Positions 1-9,287 of a stretch of 34,248 bases of DNA are shown here, in pieces (the stretch's first letter is position 1; every line of letters starts with the position of its first letter). Position numbers and translations under genes: made by a program. Origin of the DNA: Thermoflexales bacterium (lineage in GTDB: Bacteria; Chloroflexota; Anaerolineae; Fen-1058); NCBI GenBank assembly GCA_030834825.1, contig JAUQXC010000559.1, positions 1-34,248 of the forward strand, read 5' to 3'. A model generated the notes under the pieces. That model ran no database searches and had not been told where the DNA came from. It saw only the letters and a list, made by a program, of their open reading frames with translations.

Positions 1-2829
1 TTCCACCTTCCGCATGAGCAGCCGCGCTTCTTCTGGCTGCTCGTCCTCACACTGCTGATCGCAGCCTGCTTGCGACTCTGGCAGCTGGACACCTTGCCGC
101 CCGGCCTGCACTACGACGAAGCCGCCGATACGATCATCGCGCAGCAGATCGCGCGCGGTGAGAGCTCACCGCTCTTCGTCGAAGCATACACCGGCAAGGA
201 AGTTCTTTTCTTCTATTGGGCCGCACTGTGGATGAAATTGATTGGTCCGTCGGTGTTTGCCATGCGCCTGGCCGCGGCCATGCTCGGCGTTCTGACCGTG
301 GCGATAACTTATTGGGCTGTGCGTGAGCTATTCGCTTCTGACGGCTGGCGGCCCGCGAAAGAGGCGGGACGCCAGCTACCAACCGCCAGCCGCTATATCG
401 CCCTTCTCGCCGCCATCTTCCTCGCTACTTCGTTCTGGCACGTGCTGATGAGTCGCCTCGGCTTTCGATCGATTGCCGAGCCATTCATTCAAGCCCTGGC
501 CTGCGCGGCATTATTTCGTGGATTGCGGCTTAACCGTTGGGTGTGGATCATCAGCGGCGGCGCACTGATCGGCTTGAATCTTTACACGTACCTGGCCGCC
601 CGCTTGTTCCCTGTGGCGATTGCGGCCATTTTTTTCTTTCTCCTCGCGCTCGATCGAGGTCAGCGCCGCTTGCGCTTGATGCAGTTGATCGTCGTCGTGC
701 TGATGGCGTTGATCGTCTTTGCACCGCTGGGAGTCTACTTTCTCAACAACCCGGATGCTTTCCTCACGCGCATTCAGCAGGTGGCCCCGCGCGGCGATCA
801 GGCCACGGCGCTGCTTGATAATATCCTGCGCGCCTTAGGAATGTTTTTCATTAGTGGCGATCCGTACATTCGCTTCAATTCGCCCGGTCGTCCGTTGTTC
901 TCGCTGGCATGGGGCACGATGTTGTTCCTGATTGGCTTATTTGTTTCGCTGACGGGCATCTTCCGTGGAAGAACGGCCTGGCGGCGCACAGCCTACTTCG
1001 GTCTGATTGCGGCGACGTTGATCATGTTGTTGCCCACGGCACTGGCTGTGAATGAGATCACGCCCAGCAATTTGCGAGCGATCGGGCTGGTGCCGTTAGT
1101 GTTTGTACTCCCGGCTTTAGGCTTGTGGTGGAGTGCAAGGAATTTGTGGACGATATTGAATACGAATGAGCGTGAAATTCCACAGAGCCGGCAGAAGCGG
1201 TATGTCACTGGCATCGTACTGGGTGTGCTGCTGCTAGGGATGGCAGAAACAACGCTGGATTACTTTTTAGTGTATGGGCGCGATCCTGAGTTGTACATTC
1301 AATCCGATGGCGATCTGGCCGACATGGCACGAGTGCTGAACAACCTCGACACTCACGGCGAACCGGTGTACCTCGCGGCGCTGCATTATCGGCACCCCAC
1401 CGTGGCGGCCTTGTCGGAGAAGTTTGATGAGGTGAAGTGGATCGCGGGGGATCGCGGCTTGGTGCTGCCGAACGGGCCGGGCTATTTGTTCTTCGCGCGT
1501 CTTGGCTTGCCCGACGAGCGGTGGCTGCAAAAAATTCTACCGGATGCGGCATTGATTGAGAAGCCGCTTGCGCCCGACGGTGCGACAAACTATCGCCTTT
1601 ATCATCTTGCGGCGCAGCCAGTGATTAGCCCACAAGTGAAACTGGATGTCAATTTTGGCAACATCGTACAGCTCGTTGGATATGATAATGTAGTAGCCAG
1701 AAATGGCAATGCTGTGTCTGTCATACTTTACTGGCGGGTGTTGAACAAACCCGATCGCGGCGATTACGCGACGTTCGCGCAGCTGCGCGATGCGTGGGGC
1801 TTTGCCTGGGGCAAAGGCGGCTCGTTCGATTATCCATCCGAGCAATGGACGCCAGGCGAGATCATCGTCAATCGTCTCGACGTGCCGATCGAGGCGGGCG
1901 CACCGCCCGGCGCTTATGAGCTGCGCGTAGGTTGGTTCTCGCCGGAGACGAACCAGCGCATCAACGTCGTCGCACCGGAGGGTGGCTTTGGCGGCACCGT
2001 CGCGCGCCTAGCCCCTATTTCGCTTGAATCGGCTGTGACCGATGCCGCAGCTTTAAAGATCGGCACGCGTCTCGAGCGCGAAGCTGCGCCCGGCCTGAAG
2101 TTGTTGGGCTACACGCAGGAAACGAGCGAGGCGCAAACGGGCGCGCCGATCTATGTAACACTGTACTGGCAAAGTAATGCCCCATTGAGTGACGAACCGC
2201 TCACCCTTCAACTAGGCTCATGCGGCTGTGGAAATCAACCTTTGACAACGACGGTCTTGACGGTCACCCGGCCGGTGCAGGGCAGGTACCTTTTCAGCCA
2301 CTGGACACCGGGCGAGATCGTCGCTGATCGTTATCGTTTGCGCGTACCCTTCGAGGTGGCATCGGGCGACTACACGTTGGAGGTCTCGCTGGGCGATCGT
2401 GAGCCGATCGGACTGGGGGCGGTGAACGTGTGGCGGGGCGATCGGGTCCTGAGTGAGCCGCCGAGTGATCATCCACTGAACGTGCAGCTGGCTGATGCCA
2501 TCGAGTTGGCGGGCTACCGGCTCGATCAATCTGGCGCTGCGATCAAGTTGACATTGGTCTGGCATTCACTGAAAACGATCGACGAAGATTACACCGTCTT
2601 CACGCATGTGCTGGATCGATCGGGCCGACAGATCGGCGGGAAGGATAATCCGCCCGTGAACGGAACCTATCCCACTTCGCACTGGATGGCAGGCGAGTAT
2701 GTGATCGACGAATACGAGATCACCAACCTGTCGCGAGACCTGCAACTCTTGCCAGGTTATGCCATCGAAGTGGGAATGTACGATCCTGAAACCGGCGCGC
2801 GACTGGGTGAAACGATTCGCTTGCGTTGA
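1..2829 (+). CDS. Membrane glycosyltransferase, GT39/ArnT-like, with C-terminal beta-sandwich-like repeats (5' end outside window)
   Basis: Frame is open from base 1 (FHLPHEQPRFFWLLVLTLLIAACLRLWQLDTLPPGLHYDEA...). The 'LPPGLHYDEA' motif is followed by many TM segments, as in the PMT/ArnT family. Confidence 0.8.
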   Translation, partial: FHLPHEQPRFFWLLVLTLLIAACLRLWQLDTLPPGLHYDEAADTIIAQQIARGESSPLFVEAYTGKEVLFFYWAALWMKLIGPSVFAMRLAAAMLGVLTVAITYWAVRELFASDGWRPAKEAGRQLPTASRYIALLAAIFLATSFWHVLMSRLGFRSIAEPFIQALACAALFRGLRLNRWVWIISGGALIGLNLYTYLAARLFPVAIAAIFFFLLALDRGQRRLRLMQLIVVVLMALIVFAPLGVYFLNNPDAFLTRIQQVAPRGDQATALLDNILRALGMFFISGDPYIRFNSPGRPLFSLAWGTMLFLIGLFVSLTGIFRGRTAWRRTAYFGLIAATLIMLLPTALAVNEITPSNLRAIGLVPLVFVLPALGLWWSARNLWTILNTNEREIPQSRQKRYVTGIVLGVLLLGMAETTLDYFLVYGRDPELYIQSDGDLADMARVLNNLDTHGEPVYLAALHYRHPTVAALSEKFDEVKWIAGDRGLVLPNGPGYLFFARLGLPDERWLQKILPDAALIEKPLAPDGATNYRLYHLAAQPVISPQVKLDVNFGNIVQLVGYDNVVARNGNAVSVILYWRVLNKPDRGDYATFAQLRDAWGFAWGKGGSFDYPSEQWTPGEIIVNRLDVPIEAGAPPGAYELRVGWFSPETNQRINVVAPEGGFGGTVARLAPISLESAVTDAAALKIGTRLEREAAPGLKLLGYTQETSEAQTGAPIYVTLYWQSNAPLSDEPLTLQLGSCGCGNQPLTTTVLTVTRPVQGRYLFSHWTPGEIVADRYRLRVPFEVASGDYTLEVSLGDREPIGLGAVNVWRGDRVLSEPPSDHPLNVQLADAIELAGYRLDQSGAAIKLTLVWHSLKTIDEDYTVFTHVLDRSGRQIGGKDNPPVNGTYPTSHWMAGEYVIDEYEITNLSRDLQLLPGYAIEVGMYDPETGARLGETIRLR

Positions 2830-2888
2830 GAAACCGGGTTTCTACGGTGGAACTCAACCGTAAATCAGGATGTAGAAACCCGGTTTCT
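2829..2888. repeat. Inverted repeat with 17-bp perfect arms agaaaccgggtttctac / gtagaaacccggtttct
   Basis: Arms at 2829-2845 and 2872-2888. A related copy lies at 27845-27913. Confidence 0.85.
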
Positions 2889-2942
2889 ATTGTTTGCCTT
2901 ACATGTACTATACTTACCCCACCATCACCCTTGGGAGACCCC

Positions 2943-4151
2943 ATGAGCACAATAGAACCAACGCCGGTTGCCGCACAGTCAGAATCCTATGCCTGCCCCA
3001 AATGCGGCGGCAAGATGAACTTCGACGCGGCACAGAGCATGTTGTTGTGTCCCTTCTGCGGGTACACCATGCCCGTGCCGCAAACCCAACAGCAAGTGAC
3101 CATTGCCGAGCACGATCTGGAGTCTGCGCTGAAAGACACGTCGGGCAAGGCGCTGGGTTACGGCACGCAACTCAAGTCGATCAAGTGCCAGAGCTGCGGC
3201 GCGGTGTTGAATGTCGAGCCTAACATCACGTCCACCAAGTGCTCGTTCTGCGGCTCGAATCAGGTGTTGGAGCAGCAGGTCGATCCCAATCTGTATCGGC
3301 CCGAATCGGTGGTGCCGTTTGCCGTGGACGATATTCGCGCCCACAATTTATTCCGCGACTGGCTGAGCCGCGGCCTGTTCACGCCCAATAATCTCAAACG
3401 CGAAGGGGGTGGACAGAAACTACGCGGCGTCTATTTGCCGTTCTGGACGTTTGACGCACATGCGGAAAGCGACTGGCGCGCCGAGTCCGGCGATCACTAC
3501 TATGAGACTGAATGGGTGTCGGTGACGCGTGACGGCAAGACGGTGCGCGAACAGCGGCAAGTGCAGAAGACCCGCTGGTACTGGACCAGCGGTCATCATG
3601 CCGGCGATTACGACGATGTGCTGGTCTATGCCACACGCAGCATCCCCACGAATATCTTGCAGAAAATTTATCCCTATGATACGAGGCAGTTGCAGCCTTA
3701 TCAACCGCAGTATCTTTCCGGTTGGAGTGCGGAGTCGTATCAAATTCCGCTGGCCGAAGCCTGGCCGCTCGGGCGCGACATCATCTACCTGCATGAACGC
3801 AGCGCCTGCGACGGCGAAGTGCCCGGCGACACGCATCGCAATCTGAACGTCAGCACGCAGTTATCCGATCTGACGTTCAAGCATGTGCTGCTGCCGGTGT
3901 GGGTGGCGTCGTATCGTTATCGCGACAAGACCTTCCGCTTCATGATCAACGGGCAGTCGGGCCGCGTGGAAGGCGAGAAGCCCATCTCGTGGATCAAGGT
4001 GACGATCGCGGTGATCCTGGCGATTGTGGTCATCGGCCTGGCGATCTATCTCTTCTCGCAGATGGAGTCCGCACAAAGCGGCGAGCTGTTGCTGTGGCAG
4101 GAGTATGCCATGTTGCAGCTGCAAGCGCCAAGCCTGCCGCTGTTGATGTGA
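2943..4151 (+). CDS. Zinc-ribbon membrane protein (two CxxC...CxxC ribbons, C-terminal TM)
   Basis: ATG at 2943 (MSTIEPTPVAAQSESYACPKCGG...CPFCG...CQSCG...CSFCG) and a C-terminal hydrophobic segment. The ORF track start at 2826 lies inside the upstream repeat. Confidence 0.8.
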   Translation: MSTIEPTPVAAQSESYACPKCGGKMNFDAAQSMLLCPFCGYTMPVPQTQQQVTIAEHDLESALKDTSGKALGYGTQLKSIKCQSCGAVLNVEPNITSTKCSFCGSNQVLEQQVDPNLYRPESVVPFAVDDIRAHNLFRDWLSRGLFTPNNLKREGGGQKLRGVYLPFWTFDAHAESDWRAESGDHYYETEWVSVTRDGKTVREQRQVQKTRWYWTSGHHAGDYDDVLVYATRSIPTNILQKIYPYDTRQLQPYQPQYLSGWSAESYQIPLAEAWPLGRDIIYLHERSACDGEVPGDTHRNLNVSTQLSDLTFKHVLLPVWVASYRYRDKTFRFMINGQSGRVEGEKPISWIKVTIAVILAIVVIGLAIYLFSQMESAQSGELLLWQEYAMLQLQAPSLPLLM

Positions 4152-4225
4152 GTGATGCGTGAAACGTGAAACGTGAATGACCGCTTCGATGAGGGAAGCA
4201 ACGAGGTGGTATTCTAAAGGACACC

Positions 4226-5164
4226 ATGGAAACTGATCTCAACTTTGCTCTGCAACAATTAGGCCCCGCATTCGCCGCGGTGATGCACGCTTTATCATTC
4301 CTCGGCACGGAAGATTTTTTCCTGCTGCTGGTGCCGTTTATCTTTTGGTGCGTGGACTCGAGTTTCGGTGCGCGGCTGTTGTTCCTGGTGGTCATGTCAG
4401 ATTTCGTCAATGCCTTGCTCAAGTGGACGTTTCATCTGCCGCGCCCCTATTGGGTCGACGCGCGCGTGAAGGCGCTGGAATCCGAGATCAGTTACGGGCT
4501 GCCGTCCGGTCATACGCAGAGCGCGACGGCGGGCTGGGGTTACCTGGCGGTTCAGCTCAAGCGCGGTTGGCTGGGGCTGTTGGCGGCAGCCGTCATCGCC
4601 GGCGTGGGGCTGGCGCGCGTGGCTCTGGGCATGCATTTTCTGGGCGATGCGATCGGCGGGTTGATCGCCGGTTTGCTTGTGCTGACCGCATTCGTGTTGA
4701 TCGAGCCGCGCATCAGCCGCTGGATCGCGCCCAAGCCGATCGGGTTTCAGATCACCGCGGCCTTCCTCGCTTCGCTGGCGATGATCGCGATCATGCTGAT
4801 CGGGCGAGTGTTGATCGGCGGGGTGAGTGATCCGATCGCGTGGGCGCAGCTCGGCAGCCCGATCGATGCACGCAGCCTCCAGACGTTGATCACTGATGCG
4901 GCGATCGTGTTTGGGGCCGGCGCGGGCCTGGCGCTGCTCAACCGATCGGGTAGTTTCAATGCACGCGGGCCGTGGAGTAAGCGCCTTGCCCGGCTGGCCT
5001 TGGGCTTGATCGTGCTCGTCATCTTGCGCTTCGGCCTCGCCGCGATCTTTCCGCGTGAGCCGGAACTGATCGGCGCGATCTTCCGTTACGCGCGCTATGT
5101 GATCATGGCGCTGTGGGCCGTGTGGCTGGCGCCGTGGACCTTCGTTAAACTGCGACTGGCGTAA
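4226..5164 (+). CDS. PAP2-family phosphatase
   Basis: KWTFHLPRP, PSGHT and ARVALGMHFLGD match the three PAP2 motifs. Confidence 0.9.
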   Translation: METDLNFALQQLGPAFAAVMHALSFLGTEDFFLLLVPFIFWCVDSSFGARLLFLVVMSDFVNALLKWTFHLPRPYWVDARVKALESEISYGLPSGHTQSATAGWGYLAVQLKRGWLGLLAAAVIAGVGLARVALGMHFLGDAIGGLIAGLLVLTAFVLIEPRISRWIAPKPIGFQITAAFLASLAMIAIMLIGRVLIGGVSDPIAWAQLGSPIDARSLQTLITDAAIVFGAGAGLALLNRSGSFNARGPWSKRLARLALGLIVLVILRFGLAAIFPREPELIGAIFRYARYVIMALWAVWLAPWTFVKLRLA

Positions 5165-5183
5165 AGTTGCGGTACGGTACTCG

Positions 5184-5192
5184 TGTTACAAT
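5184..5192 (+). promoter_or_regulatory. Extended -10 (TGT-TACAAT) ending 6 nt before the ATG
   Basis: tgttacaat at 5184-5192; start codon at 5199. Confidence 0.4.
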
Positions 5193-5198
5193 TCGCCC

Positions 5199-6488
5199 AT
5201 GCGAATTCGACTACTTTTACTGGTCTGCCTCCTGCTGTCCTGCCTCTGGCCGCTACATCCTGCGTCCGTTGCTGCTCAGGGCAATGATGTGGCGCAAATC
5301 TTGGGGCGCATCAACGCGCTGCGTCAGCAAAACGGCCTGCTGCCGCTCGACCTTAACGGCCAGCTCACGGCCTCGGCCCAGCGGCACAGCGACGATATGG
5401 CCCGCACGGGCAACGTCGATCACACCGGTTCGGACGGATCGTCGATCGAGTCGCGCATTCGCGATGCCGGTTACGGCCACTGGCGCGACTTTGGCATCTG
5501 GGGTGAGAACATCTATGGCGGGCAAACGGCCGATGTCGCTGCCGCGTGGAATTTCTGGAGCAACTCGCAGGTCCATCGGGCTAATATCCTGAAGCCGCGT
5601 TATCGTGAGATTGGCATTGGGGTTGGACGCAGCGATAACGGCACGTATTACACGTTGAACTTTGGGTCGCAGCCCAACGTGCTGCCGTTCTTTGTTACCG
5701 GCAGCGCGCCGGTAGTGACACTGCTGCTGACGAATGAAAACGACATCACTACGGGTGAAGGCGTCACGATCATGGGACAGGCGACGGTAGTCCGTCTCGT
5801 CGAAGGGACCGATACCAGTTCGGTCGGCTGGCAGCCTTGGGCGCAGACGATCCCCTTTCAGCTTTCGCAGGCAGCGGGGCAGAAAACGATCACCGTCGAG
5901 TACAAGGATGATCTGGGGCGGGGAACCAAATTTTCACGCACGTTCAACGTCTCCGATTTGGGATCGTCTTTGCCTACCCCGACGATCTCGCCGTCGGCAA
6001 CAGCCGCCGCAACTGCCGCCGCGACGAACACCGTTACTCCAACTCCAATATCGAGTACGAGGCCAATTACTGGCACGCCGACGTCTACTGCCACAGCTAC
6101 TCTGACACCGACTCCCACCGCCACAACACAACCGACCGCGACCGGTACTCCAGAGCCTAGTGTTACGCCATTGCCGACAGAATCGCCTACTGCGCAAGCG
6201 ACCAACATGTCGACTCCTCTGGAACCGATGGCCACTTTCACACCGATCGCTTCGCCGACACGCCAGACCACAGCTACTCCCCAGCTGATCGCCGCCAATC
6301 TGGCGACTTATCCTTCTGCCTCGCGGTTGACTCCGCCTGCACCGCGCCCAGCGACACCCGAACGGCTCCTCTTCGATTTTGCCGCGACACCGGGGCGTAA
6401 CACGTTTACGATTGCACTTGGCCTGCAGGCCATCGTGTTGATCGTCGTCGGCGTGACGCTGGTGGTGCGCGTGCGACGAAGATCGTAA
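5199..6488 (+). CDS. Secreted CAP (SCP/YkwD) domain protein with Thr/Pro-rich linker and C-terminal TM
   Basis: Signal peptide, CAP motifs (HSDDMA..., GENIY, HRANIL, YYTLNFG), T/P/S-rich stretch, then a TM helix plus RVRRRS. Confidence 0.88.
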   Translation: MRIRLLLLVCLLLSCLWPLHPASVAAQGNDVAQILGRINALRQQNGLLPLDLNGQLTASAQRHSDDMARTGNVDHTGSDGSSIESRIRDAGYGHWRDFGIWGENIYGGQTADVAAAWNFWSNSQVHRANILKPRYREIGIGVGRSDNGTYYTLNFGSQPNVLPFFVTGSAPVVTLLLTNENDITTGEGVTIMGQATVVRLVEGTDTSSVGWQPWAQTIPFQLSQAAGQKTITVEYKDDLGRGTKFSRTFNVSDLGSSLPTPTISPSATAAATAAATNTVTPTPISSTRPITGTPTSTATATLTPTPTATTQPTATGTPEPSVTPLPTESPTAQATNMSTPLEPMATFTPIASPTRQTTATPQLIAANLATYPSASRLTPPAPRPATPERLLFDFAATPGRNTFTIALGLQAIVLIVVGVTLVVRVRRRS

Positions 6489-6550
6489 GGCGGGCGGGTT
6501 GAGGCGGATGATATAATAAATTTGACCCATCTTTCAGCCAAGGAACAAAC

Positions 6551-6865
6551 ATGGTCAAACTTGTCGCCCTCTACAAAAAGCCCGCCGATGTCGACGCCTT
6601 TGAACAGCATTACGCCCAAGTGCATATTCCCCTCGTGGAGAAGATCCCCGGCATCCGCAAAACGGAATGGACGCGCTTCCTGGCTTCACCGCGTGGTGAA
6701 GCGCCTTACTACATGATGTACGAGATGTACTTTGACAATATGGAATCCTATCAAGCGGCCATGAAATCGGAAGAGAACAAGGCCGCCGGGCGGGATCTGA
6801 TGTCGTTTGCCAAAGACAGCGTAACGTTGATGGTGGCTGAGACGTATGAGAGTAATGAGCAATGA
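6551..6865 (+). CDS. EthD-family protein
   Basis: 104 aa, MVKLVALYKKPADVDAFEQHYAQVHIPLVEKIPGI..., typical EthD dimeric alpha-beta barrel sequence. Confidence 0.85.
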   Translation: MVKLVALYKKPADVDAFEQHYAQVHIPLVEKIPGIRKTEWTRFLASPRGEAPYYMMYEMYFDNMESYQAAMKSEENKAAGRDLMSFAKDSVTLMVAETYESNEQ

Positions 6866-6868
6866 TCA

Positions 6869-7828
6869 ATGACTAATCGAATCTACGCGGGACGGCCCGC
6901 TGATACCTTTGACTTTCAATCCATTCTTTACCAGAAGGCGGATCGGGTAGCGACGATCACGTTCAATCGCCCTGAGGTATTGAACTGCGTCAATTACGCC
7001 ATGCTGGTGGAACTGGCGACGGCGTTTCACGATGCCTCGTTCGACGATGCGCTGGCCGTCGTCGTGCTGACCGGTGCGGGTGATCGCGCCTTCTGCACGG
7101 GCGCGGATATGAAGGAGCAGCAGCAGTTCGTGGAGCGTCCGCGTGATTATTACAAGTGGATGGGCGCGTTCATCGAGGCGCACGAGAAGCTGCGTAATAT
7201 CGGCAAACCGACCATCGCGCGGCTCAACGGTATTGTGGTAGGCGGCGGCAATGAGTTCAACCTGTCGTGCGATCTCGCCGTCGCTGCCGACGACATCTAC
7301 ATCCGCCAGGTTGGCGCAAGTCATGGCTCGGTGGCAGCCGCGGGCGCGACGCAGTGGCTGCCCCTGGTCGTGGGCGAACGTCGCGCCCGCGAGATTCTGC
7401 TGCTGAACGAAGAGATTCCGGCCCCCCAAGCGCTGGAGTGGGGTCTGGTCAATCGGGTGGTGCCGCGCGCACAGCTGGATGCGGCCGTGCATGAGCTGGC
7501 GCAGAAGTTGATCGCCAAGTTCCCGGAGATTGTGCGTTACACGCGCCAGCAGTTGAACTTCTGGAAGGATTTTTCGTGGCACATGACCATCGGCCATGCG
7601 CGCGACTGGCTGGCGATTCACAACACTTCAACCGAAGTCCTGGAAGGCGTGCAGGCGTTTCAGGAGAAGCGCCCACCCAATTACGACAGGCTGCACGTTC
7701 ACGCAGAAGAAGATCGATCGCCGGAATACCCGCACGGCGCGCCGCTGCGATCGTGCCCGCACTGCGCGGCCAAAAATCTCCCCGCACAGTTTGACTTCTG
7801 CGGCAAATGCGGAGGCAAGCTCTCTTGA
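6869..7828 (+). CDS. Crotonase (enoyl-CoA hydratase/isomerase) with C-terminal zinc ribbon
   Basis: Crotonase core (TITFNRPEVLN, FCTGADMKE, GIVVGGGNEFNLSCDLAVAA) plus C-terminal CPHCAAKNLPAQFDFCGKCGGKLS. Confidence 0.9.
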   Translation: MTNRIYAGRPADTFDFQSILYQKADRVATITFNRPEVLNCVNYAMLVELATAFHDASFDDALAVVVLTGAGDRAFCTGADMKEQQQFVERPRDYYKWMGAFIEAHEKLRNIGKPTIARLNGIVVGGGNEFNLSCDLAVAADDIYIRQVGASHGSVAAAGATQWLPLVVGERRAREILLLNEEIPAPQALEWGLVNRVVPRAQLDAAVHELAQKLIAKFPEIVRYTRQQLNFWKDFSWHMTIGHARDWLAIHNTSTEVLEGVQAFQEKRPPNYDRLHVHAEEDRSPEYPHGAPLRSCPHCAAKNLPAQFDFCGKCGGKLS

Positions 7829-8577
7829 ATTTTGCCGATAAAGTCGTGTTGGTCACCGGCGCCGGACGCGGCATCGGCCAGGCCATAGCGCTTGCCTTTG
7901 CGCAGGCCGGCGCACGCGTGGCCGTGAACGACATCAATCCCGATTCGTGCGCAAAAACCGCTGAAGCGATTATGACTTCCGGCGGTCAGGCCCTGGCCTG
8001 TCACGCCGATGTCGCCAACAAGCTGGCCGTGCAGGCGATGTTGATCGACATCGAAGATCGCTGGGGGCGCGTGGACATTTTGATCAACAATGCGGGCGTC
8101 GAGCCGCACCAGCCGATCGTGCAGCTGGACGAATGGGATTGGAATCGCACCCTCGATGTGAATTTGAAGGGCGCGTTTATCTGCTCGCAGAGCGTGGGCC
8201 GCATGATGCAGCAACAAGGCGGCGGCGCCATCGTCAACATCGCCTCGATCGCCGGTCGGGCGGCGGGCCTGCGTGATCGATCGGCCTACGTGGCCAGCAA
8301 GACGGGCCTGATCGGCTTCACCAAAGAATGCGCGCGTGAATTCGCTGCCTACAACATCCGCGTGAATGCCGTGTGCCCCGGCGTGATCATAACTGCGATG
8401 ACGGCGCAGCTGCGGGAAAACGAAGCGCAAATGCAGAAGTGGCTGGAGGACATCCCGCTCGGTCGTCTGGGCGATCCTGAAGATGTGACCGGGCTGGTGT
8501 TGTTCCTGTGCTCCGATGCTGCGCGTTACATCACCGGCCAGGCCATCAACGTGGATGGCGGCAAAGTCATGCTTTGA
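7825..8577 (+). CDS. Short-chain dehydrogenase/reductase
   Basis: TGAGRGIG, NNAG, YVASK motifs. Probable TTG start at 7825 overlaps the upstream TGA (ttga). Confidence 0.9.
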   Translation: MNFADKVVLVTGAGRGIGQAIALAFAQAGARVAVNDINPDSCAKTAEAIMTSGGQALACHADVANKLAVQAMLIDIEDRWGRVDILINNAGVEPHQPIVQLDEWDWNRTLDVNLKGAFICSQSVGRMMQQQGGGAIVNIASIAGRAAGLRDRSAYVASKTGLIGFTKECAREFAAYNIRVNAVCPGVIITAMTAQLRENEAQMQKWLEDIPLGRLGDPEDVTGLVLFLCSDAARYITGQAINVDGGKVML

Positions 8578-8588
8578 GAAGGAGTCCC

Positions 8589-9170
8589 TTGAGAAACCTA
8601 CGTTCCCCGCTGCTCGCCGTGATCCTGCTCTTTGCCGTGCTGCTGCTCATCGCCTCGACGCTGTTGATCCGGCAGAGTATCCTGCCGCAGGCCCCCGTTG
8701 ATGATAGCCGCCTGATCGAGTATCGCAACTCCGCGTTGGGTCTGCGTTTTCTCCGTCCGGAAGAGTGGGAAACCTCGGAAGATGAGAATCTGATTTTGAG
8801 CGGCGTGTCGGCGACGATGGATACCGTGGCCTTTGTGCCGAAGAATTCGTCGAGTACGTTTGTCATCGTCTACGTGCAGACTTTGACGGCCACCGAAACG
8901 CTGGAGAATTACGCCGCCCGGCAGGTGGCCGACTTGCAGAACAACGAAAGCCAGATGAAATTCTCCGAGCCGCAGCCCGTGCAGGTCAACGGCCTGGCTG
9001 CGCTGGAAACCGAAGCGGTCAGCAACGTCAACGGGGAGGCGCGCCAATTAAGGATGATCGTGCTGCTGAACGGGCCGCGTGCTTATGCGCTGACGTATTT
9101 CGGGCCGGTCGCCGGCTCGGCGCAGCAGCGCTTCCAGAGCCTGGTGGATTCGTTCGAGTTCGTGCGCTAA
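8589..9170 (+). CDS. Membrane-anchored PsbP-like protein of unknown function
   Basis: Probable TTG start at 8589, N-terminal TM, then a region resembling PsbP-like 'YRNSALGLRFLRPEEW...' proteins. Confidence 0.6.
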   Translation: MRNLRSPLLAVILLFAVLLLIASTLLIRQSILPQAPVDDSRLIEYRNSALGLRFLRPEEWETSEDENLILSGVSATMDTVAFVPKNSSSTFVIVYVQTLTATETLENYAARQVADLQNNESQMKFSEPQPVQVNGLAALETEAVSNVNGEARQLRMIVLLNGPRAYALTYFGPVAGSAQQRFQSLVDSFEFVR

Positions 9171-9176
9171 GTATGT

Positions 9177-9272
9177 GCACGAATAACACGAATTTTGAAT
9201 TACGGAGGACCAACCTGGGCACTACGAGGAAGACTTCCAAAACAAAAATATTCATGTGATTCGTGTACTAGG
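9177..9272. repeat. Intergenic imperfect inverted repeat built of CACGAAT-type units
   Basis: gtgcacgaataacacgaat and attcatgtgattcgtgtac are reverse complements apart from about 4 of 19 positions. Confidence 0.65.
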
Positions 9273-9287
9273 ATTTGGGAGGAATAC

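Noticed and set aside
4030-4422. Minus-strand ORF with SRFTFHASL
   Set aside because: Produced by the cgtgaaa repeat; overlaps two good plus-strand genes.
5990-6290. T/P-rich repeat DNA as a separate element
   Set aside because: Explained by the Thr/Pro linker of the CAP-domain protein.
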